DNA of 55,611 nt from Pseudescherichia sp039594205 (GTDB taxonomy: Bacteria; Pseudomonadota; Gammaproteobacteria; Enterobacterales; Enterobacteriaceae), in contig JBCNNW010000017.1 of NCBI GenBank assembly GCA_039594205.1, positions 1 through 55,611 of the forward strand, written 5' to 3'. The notes under the pieces were generated by a model. The model had not been told where the DNA came from. It worked only from the letters and a program-made list of their open reading frames with translations, and made no database searches. A program made the translations under genes and the position numbers. Below are positions 50,510 through 55,611 of the stretch, one piece after another. The first letter of the stretch is position 1, and each line of letters starts with the position of its first letter.

Positions 50510-52198
50510 ATGTACGAATTTAATCTGGTTTTACTGCTTTTACAGCAGATGTGCGTTTTTTTGGTTATCGCCTGGCTAATGAGTAAAACCCGGCTCTTTA
50601 TCCCCCTGATGCAGGTCACCGTCCGGCTACCCCATAAGCTGCTGTGCTACGTTACCTTCTCCATCTTCTGCATTCTGGGAACCTACTTCGGCCTGCATAT
50701 CGAAGACTCTATCGCCAATACGCGCGCCATAGGCGCGGTAATGGGTGGGCTGCTCGGTGGCCCGCTGGTTGGCGGGCTGGTGGGGTTTACCGGGGGTCTG
50801 CACCGCTACTCAATGGGGGGGATGACCGCCCTGAGCTGCATGCTCTCTACCATGGTCGAGGGGCTGCTCGGCGGGCTGGTGCACAGCATGCTGATCAAAC
50901 GCGGCCGCACCGACTATGTCTTTAATCCCCTGACGGCGGGGGCAATCACCCTGGTGGCAGAGCTGGTACAGATGCTGATCATTCTGCTTATCGCTCGCCC
51001 CTTCGCCGATGCCCTGCATCTGGTGAGCAGCATCGCTGCGCCGATGATGGTGACGAATACCGTCGGCGCGGCGCTGTTTATGCGCATCCTGCTGGACAAG
51101 CGTGCCATGTTCGAAAAGTACACCTCAGCGTTCTCCGCCACCGCGTTGAAAGTCGCGGCCTCCACGGAGGGGATCCTGCGCCAGGGGTTTAACGAAGAGA
51201 ACAGCATGAAGGTCGCTCAGGTGCTCTATCAGGAGCTGGATATCGGAGCGGTCGCCATCACCGACCGGGAGAAGCTGCTGGCGTTTAAAGGTATTGGCGA
51301 CGATCACCATCTGCCGGGCCGCCCCATCTCCTCGGCCTGGACAAAGAAAACCCTGGAGACCGGTGAGGTGGTCTATGCCGACGGCAACGAGGTGCCGTAC
51401 CGCTGCTCGCTGCATCCCCAGTGCAAGCTCGGCTCAACCCTGGTGATCCCGCTGCGCGGCGAAAATCAGCGGGTAATGGGCACCATCAAGCTCTATGAAG
51501 CGAAAAACCGCCTGTTTAGCTCGATCAACCGCACGCTGGGAGAGGGGATTGCCCAGCTGCTTTCCGCGCAGATCCTTGCCGGACAGTACGAGCGGCAGAA
51601 AGCACTATTGACCCAGTCGGAGATCAAGCTGCTCCATGCTCAGGTCAATCCGCACTTTCTGTTTAACGCTCTCAACACCCTGAAGGCGGTGATCCGCCGC
51701 GACAGCGAACAGGCAGGGCAGCTGGTTCAGTATCTCTCTACCTTCTTCCGTAAAAACCTCAAGCGTCCGTCAGAGGTGGTCACCCTGGCGGATGAGATAG
51801 AGCACGTGAATGCCTACCTGCAAATCGAGAAGGCGCGTTTTCAGGAAAATTTGCAGGTGAGGCTGTACGTACCCGATGCACTGGCCCATCACCAGCTTCC
51901 GGCTTTTACCCTACAGCCAATCGTGGAGAATGCCATTAAGCATGGCACCTCGCAGCTGCTTGGCGTCGGGGAGATCGCTATTCAGGCCAGCCAGGATCAA
52001 CATCACCTGGTGCTGGATATCGAAGATAACGCCGGACTCTACCAGCCAAAAACCGACGCCAGCGGGCTGGGGATGAGCCTGGTGGACAAGCGTCTGCGGG
52101 CGCGGTTTGGCGATACCTGCGGCATTACCGTCCAGTGCGAGCCGGATCGTTTTACCCGTATTACCCTGCGACTGCCTCTGGAGGAGAACGCATGTTGA
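50510..52198 (+). CDS. btsS: Pyruvate-sensing histidine kinase BtsS (YehU)
   Basis: This 562-residue protein takes its start from the ATG at 50510 (MYEFNLVLLLLQQMCVFLV), matching E. coli BtsS (561); earlier in-frame codons are not conserved. The N-terminal 5TM-LYT domain (about 1-200) has RAIGAVMGGLLGGPLVGGLV and GGLHRYSMGGMTALSCMLS. A GAF-like region and a LytS-type kinase follow, with QVNPHFLFNALNTLKAVIRR carrying the phosphorylatable His and LQPIVENAIKHG as the N-box. It senses external pyruvate and drives BtsR. The stop overlaps btsR by seven bases. Confidence 0.97.
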   Translation: MYEFNLVLLLLQQMCVFLVIAWLMSKTRLFIPLMQVTVRLPHKLLCYVTFSIFCILGTYFGLHIEDSIANTRAIGAVMGGLLGGPLVGGLVGFTGGLHRYSMGGMTALSCMLSTMVEGLLGGLVHSMLIKRGRTDYVFNPLTAGAITLVAELVQMLIILLIARPFADALHLVSSIAAPMMVTNTVGAALFMRILLDKRAMFEKYTSAFSATALKVAASTEGILRQGFNEENSMKVAQVLYQELDIGAVAITDREKLLAFKGIGDDHHLPGRPISSAWTKKTLETGEVVYADGNEVPYRCSLHPQCKLGSTLVIPLRGENQRVMGTIKLYEAKNRLFSSINRTLGEGIAQLLSAQILAGQYERQKALLTQSEIKLLHAQVNPHFLFNALNTLKAVIRRDSEQAGQLVQYLSTFFRKNLKRPSEVVTLADEIEHVNAYLQIEKARFQENLQVRLYVPDALAHHQLPAFTLQPIVENAIKHGTSQLLGVGEIAIQASQDQHHLVLDIEDNAGLYQPKTDASGLGMSLVDKRLRARFGDTCGITVQCEPDRFTRITLRLPLEENAC

Positions 52199-52911
52199 AA
52201 GTGTTGATTGTCGATGACGAGCCGCTGGCGCGGGAGAACCTGCGCGTTCTGCTGGAAGATGAGAGCGAGATTGAGATTGTCGGCGAGTGCGCTAACGCAA
52301 TAGAGGCGCTGGGGGCGGTGCACAAGCTGCGTCCGGACGTGCTGTTTCTGGATATCCAGATGCCACGCATCAGCGGGCTGGAGATGGTCGGCATGCTCGA
52401 TCCGGATCAGCGTCCTTACGTGGTGTTTCTTACCGCCTTCGACGAGTATGCCGTGAAGGCGTTTGAAGAGCATGCCTTTGACTATCTGCTTAAGCCTATT
52501 GAGGCCCCGCGGCTGGAGAAGACGCTCCAGCGCCTGCGGCAGACCCGGGGGGTGCAGGATATCTCCCTGCTGCCGGAGAACCAGCAGGCGCTGAAGTTTA
52601 TTCCCTGCACCGGCCACAGCCGTATCTGGCTGCTGCAGATGGATGACGTTGCCTTCGTCAGCAGCCGGATGAGCGGCGTCTATGTCACCAGCCACGAAGG
52701 CAAAGAGGGCTTTACCGAGCTGACGCTACGGACGCTCGAGCAGCGTACGCCACTCATGCGCTGCCATCGTCAGTATCTGGTGAATATGGCCCATCTGCAG
52801 GAGATCCGCTTCGAGGATAACGGCCAGGCCGAGCTGCTGCTGCGCGATGGCCACACCGTGCCGGTCAGCCGCCGCTACCTGAAAAATCTAAAAGAGGCGC
52901 TGGGGTTGTAG
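52192..52911 (+). CDS. btsR: LytTR response regulator BtsR (YehT)
   Basis: This 239-residue protein takes its start from the ATG at 52192 (MLKVLIVDDEPLARENLRV), matching E. coli BtsR. The receiver domain has acidic pocket VDDE and the phosphoacceptor Asp54 in DVLFLDIQMPRISG. The LytTR DNA-binding domain (about 135-239) has MRCHRQYLVNMAHLQEIRF and TVPVSRRYLKNLKEALG. It activates the pyruvate transporter gene btsT (yjiY) in E. coli. btsT is not in this window. Confidence 0.97.
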   Translation: MLKVLIVDDEPLARENLRVLLEDESEIEIVGECANAIEALGAVHKLRPDVLFLDIQMPRISGLEMVGMLDPDQRPYVVFLTAFDEYAVKAFEEHAFDYLLKPIEAPRLEKTLQRLRQTRGVQDISLLPENQQALKFIPCTGHSRIWLLQMDDVAFVSSRMSGVYVTSHEGKEGFTELTLRTLEQRTPLMRCHRQYLVNMAHLQEIRFEDNGQAELLLRDGHTVPVSRRYLKNLKEALGL

Positions 52912-52959
52912 CGTTCGGTGGTACACTGTGCGTTTGCGAAAATCACCGCTGAAGAGACT

Positions 52960-53427
52960 ATGCTGAACAACGATATTTTACGTAGCCTGCGCTACACCCT
53001 GAAAGCCAACAACACCGAGCTGCAACGGATCTTTAACCTTGGCGGCGCAGAGGCCAGCGAGCAGCAGATTGCCGCCTGGCTGCGTAAAGAGGAGGAGGCC
53101 GGTTTCCAGGCCTGTCCGGACATCGTGATGTCGACTTTTCTTAACGGACTGATCTACGCCCGCCGCGGCAAAGACGAGTCTGCTCCTGAGCTAAAAGCCG
53201 AGCGTAAGCTGAATAATAATATTGTGCTGAAAAAGCTGCGCATCGCTTTTGCATTAAAGACCGACGATATTCTGGCTATCCTGACTGAGCAGCAGTTCCG
53301 CGTCTCGATGCCGGAAATTACCGCCATGATGCGCGCGCCGGAACATAAAAACTATCGCGAGTGTGGGGATCAATTCTTCCGCTATTTCCTGCGTGGTCTG
53401 GCCGTTCGACTGCACGCGGCTAAATAA
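52960..53427 (+). CDS. yehS: DUF1456 protein YehS
   Basis: This 155-residue protein takes its start from the ATG at 52960 (MLNNDILRSLRYTLKANNTE), close to E. coli YehS (156). Two DUF1456 repeats are visible, each beginning with an N-N-(D/I)-x-L(R/K)-x-LR type motif: NNDILRSLRYTLK and NNNIVLKKLRIAFALKT. The family function is unknown. It lies 48 bases after btsR and may share its transcript. Confidence 0.95.
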   Translation: MLNNDILRSLRYTLKANNTELQRIFNLGGAEASEQQIAAWLRKEEEAGFQACPDIVMSTFLNGLIYARRGKDESAPELKAERKLNNNIVLKKLRIAFALKTDDILAILTEQQFRVSMPEITAMMRAPEHKNYRECGDQFFRYFLRGLAVRLHAAK

Positions 53428-53435
53428 GATGAGAC

Positions 53436-53462
53436 TGCCCGGCAGCTGGCGCTGCCGGGCAT
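53436..53462. terminator. Bidirectional hairpin between yehS and yehR
   Basis: TGCCCGGCAGC and GCTGCCGGGCA pair perfectly (11 bp) around TGGC. It lies between convergent yehS and yehR. T-runs are short, so termination may depend on the very stable stem. Confidence 0.7.
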
Positions 53463-53470
53463 AAAGCAAA

Positions 53471-53929
53471 TTACTTCACTTCTTTAAAGCCGCGAGACTC
53501 CAGCAGCTGTTCTGATTTCTTCATGCTGATACCTTCTTTGATCTCACCGGTAAACGCCGTGCCCTGCACTTTCTGCAGCGCATCGCGATCAACTTTGGTG
53601 TAATCAACGGTTAAGGTCTCAGTGGCATAGGTATCCTGGTAGTCCAGGCTCTCATCCACGCCTTTAATCTCTTTATACTGCTCGCTGATTGGCCCCAGGC
53701 GCTGCATGGCCACCTCTTTATTTGGGATCCCCAGCGCATCATAGTGCAGGGTATTTTTCGCCGTCTGGCGCAGCACGACGTCGTTTTTATAGTAGTAGGT
53801 CAGCTCAACGTTGGTTTTACCGTCTGACCAGGTAAAGGTCTTACTCTCTTCTTTGTCGCCGCAGCCGCTCAAGGTAATTACCAGCAGTGCAGTAAACGCA
53901 GTAGCAATGATTTTTTTCACAATATTCAT
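53471..53929 (-). CDS. yehR: DUF1307 lipoprotein YehR
   Basis: This 152-residue protein has a lipoprotein signal peptide (ATAFTALLVITLSGCGDKEE), with the lipidated cysteine near residue 23. The mature part has TFTWSDGKTNVELTYYYKND and EGISMKKSEQLLESRGFKEV. It matches E. coli YehR. Function unknown. It is downstream of metG on the same strand, separated by the metG terminator. Confidence 0.95.
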   Translation of the reverse strand: MNIVKKIIATAFTALLVITLSGCGDKEESKTFTWSDGKTNVELTYYYKNDVVLRQTAKNTLHYDALGIPNKEVAMQRLGPISEQYKEIKGVDESLDYQDTYATETLTVDYTKVDRDALQKVQGTAFTGEIKEGISMKKSEQLLESRGFKEVK

Positions 53930-53977
53930 ACTTTTCCCTTATTTAAAATAACCCTGTCCCTAGAATCATAGCGCAAT

Positions 53978-54009
53978 AAAAAAAGGGTGCTGTATTTACA
54001 GCACCCTTT
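53978..54009 (-). terminator. Rho-independent terminator of metG
   Basis: On the minus strand, AAAGGGTGCTGTA and TACAGCACCCTTT form a 13-bp stem, followed by a seven-base T-run. It starts six bases after the metG stop. Confidence 0.93.
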
Positions 54010-54014
54010 GCGGA

Positions 54015-55611
54015 TTATTTAACCTGTTGTCCCGGCTGCGCACCGCTGTCCGAGCTAAGCAGGAAGATATCCTTCCCGCCAGGACCGGCGGCCATCACCA
54101 TGCCTTCCGAGACGCCAAAGCGCATCTTGCGCGGCGCAAGGTTGGCGACCATCACCGTCAGGCGGCCCACCAGCGCGGCCGGATCCGGATAGGCAGAGCG
54201 AATGCCGGAGAAGACGTTACGCTTCTCGCCGCCGAGATCGAGGGTTAAACGCAGCAGCTTGTCGGAGCCGTCAACGAACTCGGCGTTCTCAATCAATGCC
54301 ACACGCATATCGACCTTAGCGAAGTCGTCAAAGCTGATGGTCTCCTGAATCGGATCGTCTGCCAGCGGGCCGGTGACCGGCGCAGCGGCGGCTTTCACCT
54401 CTTCTTTAGAGGCTTCCACCAGGGCGTCTACCTGCTTCATCTCGATGCGGTTATAGAGCGCCTTAAAGGTATTTACCTTGTGGCCGAGCAGCGGCTGCTG
54501 GATAGCATCCCAGGTCAGTTCGGTGTTCAGGAACGCTTCGGCACGCGCGGCCAGCTGCGGCAGCACCGGCTTCAGCCAGGTCATCAGGACGCGGAACAGG
54601 TTAAGACCCATGGTGCAGATAGCCTGCAGATCGGCGTCGCGGCCCTCCTGCTTCGCCACCACCCACGGTGCCTGCTCGTCAACGTAGCGGTTTGCCACGT
54701 CGGCCAGGGCCATGATCTCACGCACCGCTTTACCAAACTCGCGGCTCTCCCAGGCTTCGCCAATGCTGGCTGCCGCATCGGTGAAGGTTTTATACAGCGC
54801 CGGATCCGGCAGCTCGGCCGCCAGCACGCCGTCAAAGCGTTTGGCGATAAAGCCCGCGTTACGGGAGGCGAGGTTCACCACCTTGTTAACGATGTCGGCA
54901 TTTACACGCTGAACGAAATCTTCCAGGTTCAGGTCGATATCATCGATGCGCGACGAGAGCTTGGCAGTGTAGTAGTAGCGCAGGCTGTCGGCGTCAAAGT
55001 GGTTCAGCCAGGTGCTGGCCTTGATGAAGGTCCCGCGCGATTTGGACATCTTCGCGCCGTTCACCGTCACGTAGCCGTGTACGAACAGGTTGGTCGGCTT
55101 GCGGAAGTTGCTGCCTTCCAGCATCGCTGGCCAGAACAGGCTGTGGAAGTAGACGATATCCTTGCCGATAAAGTGATACAGCTCGGCGGTAGAGTCTCTC
55201 TTCCAGTATTCGTCGAAGCTGGTGGTGTCACCGCGTTTGTCGCACAGGTTCTTGAACGAGCCCATGTAGCCGATCGGCGCATCCAGCCAGACGTAGAAGT
55301 ACTTGCCCGGCGCGTTCGGAATTTCGAAGCCGAAGTAGGGCGCATCGCGGGAGATATCCCACTGCTGCAGGCCGGATTCGAACCACTCCTGCATTTTGTT
55401 GGCAACCTGCTCCTGCAGCGCACCGGAGCGGGTCCAGGCCTGCAACATTTCGCTGAATGACGGCAGGTCAAAGAAGAAGTGCTCGGAGTCACGCATCACC
55501 GGCGTCGCCCCAGACACCACCGACTTCGGCTCAATCAGTTCGGTCGGGCTGTAGGTCGCGCCGCAGACTTCGCAGTTGTCGCCATACTGATCCGGTGACT
55601 TACATTTTGGG
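54015..55611 (-). CDS. metG: Methionyl-tRNA synthetase MetG, 3' part
   Basis: About 531 codons to the stop are present; the 5' end lies beyond the right edge. At the edge the frame reads PKCKSPDQYGDNCEVCG, part of the zinc-binding knob. Class I motifs follow: the KMSKS loop in VTVNGAKMSKSRGTFIKAS, FVHGYVTVNG, and the C-terminal tRNA-binding domain with FDDFAKVDMRVALIENAEFV and NLAPRKMRFGVSEGMVMAAG. It charges tRNA-Met. A terminator follows at 53978-54009. Confidence 0.98.
   Translation of the reverse strand, partial: PKCKSPDQYGDNCEVCGATYSPTELIEPKSVVSGATPVMRDSEHFFFDLPSFSEMLQAWTRSGALQEQVANKMQEWFESGLQQWDISRDAPYFGFEIPNAPGKYFYVWLDAPIGYMGSFKNLCDKRGDTTSFDEYWKRDSTAELYHFIGKDIVYFHSLFWPAMLEGSNFRKPTNLFVHGYVTVNGAKMSKSRGTFIKASTWLNHFDADSLRYYYTAKLSSRIDDIDLNLEDFVQRVNADIVNKVVNLASRNAGFIAKRFDGVLAAELPDPALYKTFTDAAASIGEAWESREFGKAVREIMALADVANRYVDEQAPWVVAKQEGRDADLQAICTMGLNLFRVLMTWLKPVLPQLAARAEAFLNTELTWDAIQQPLLGHKVNTFKALYNRIEMKQVDALVEASKEEVKAAAAPVTGPLADDPIQETISFDDFAKVDMRVALIENAEFVDGSDKLLRLTLDLGGEKRNVFSGIRSAYPDPAALVGRLTVMVANLAPRKMRFGVSEGMVMAAGPGGKDIFLLSSDSGAQPGQQVK

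Noticed and set aside
54480..55460. Long open frame antisense to metG, and similar ones opposite dld (41497-42525) and mdtQ (35005-36003)
   Set aside because: Long antisense frames arise from GC-biased third codon positions; products are rich in Arg, Gly, His and Gln without any domain, and the sense genes are fully supported.
1..55611. CRISPR arrays, tRNA or rRNA genes, insertion sequences and prophage
   Set aside because: I saw no repeat-spacer arrays, tRNA-like cloverleaf tails, transposase-type proteins or clusters of phage genes apart from the single holin-like gene.

Overview
The window is a stretch of chromosome from a member of the Enterobacteriaceae, probably Enterobacter or a close relative. 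About 58 coding genes are supported, and most align closely in remembered sequence with Escherichia coli K-12 proteins in the same order (the yeiQ to metG interval, read in reverse). Base composition is fairly GC-rich, coding density is high, and there is no rRNA, tRNA, CRISPR array, insertion sequence or complete prophage. The species call is an inference from gene content and was not tested by a search.

Layout. (1) 1-3431: yeiQ (cut by the left edge) and uxuA are divergent around an ExuR/UxuR-like operator, forming a fructuronate/mannonate pair, followed by efpL (yeiP) and yeiW. (2) 3428-8761: setB, then the Cra-controlled fructose operon fruBKA. (3) 8834-15606: nfo, yeiH with divergent yeiE, lysP, and the Fur-controlled siderophore receptor cirA. 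(4) 15652-17194: an AT-rich accessory island with a LysR-type regulator overlapping a small phage-like holin, plus a possible 26-residue gene. (5) 17255-26430: yeiG, an MFS transporter, folE-yeiB, and the galS-mglBAC galactose import locus with clear CRP and Gal operator sites. (6) 26756-30444: an accessory block with yciG, yciF, a 28-residue gene, two uncharacterised genes, emrE and an EAL-HDOD gene. It lies where E. coli carries preTA-yeiS. (7) 30603-36312: sanA, cdd, yohKJ, dusC and an intact mdtQ. (8) 36364-37202: two AT-rich unknown genes, then yohP, yohF, yohD, yohC, pbpG, a GNAT gene, dld and bglX. (9) 45662-53929: the osmF-yehYXW ABC importer, yohO, mlrA, the btsSR pyruvate-sensing system, yehS and yehR. 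(10) 54015 to the right edge: the 3' part of metG.

Functional themes are sugar uptake (fructose, methyl-galactosides, hexuronates), nucleoside salvage (cdd), envelope maintenance (sanA, pbpG, yohD, mdtQ), stress and general-starvation functions (yciGF, osmF, yohP, mlrA) and nutrient sensing (btsSR). The least explained parts are the LysR-holin pair, the yciGF block with its very strong internal hairpin and small ORF, and the gene pair at 36364-37202. Gene identities rest on remembered protein sequences and visible motifs. No database search was run.
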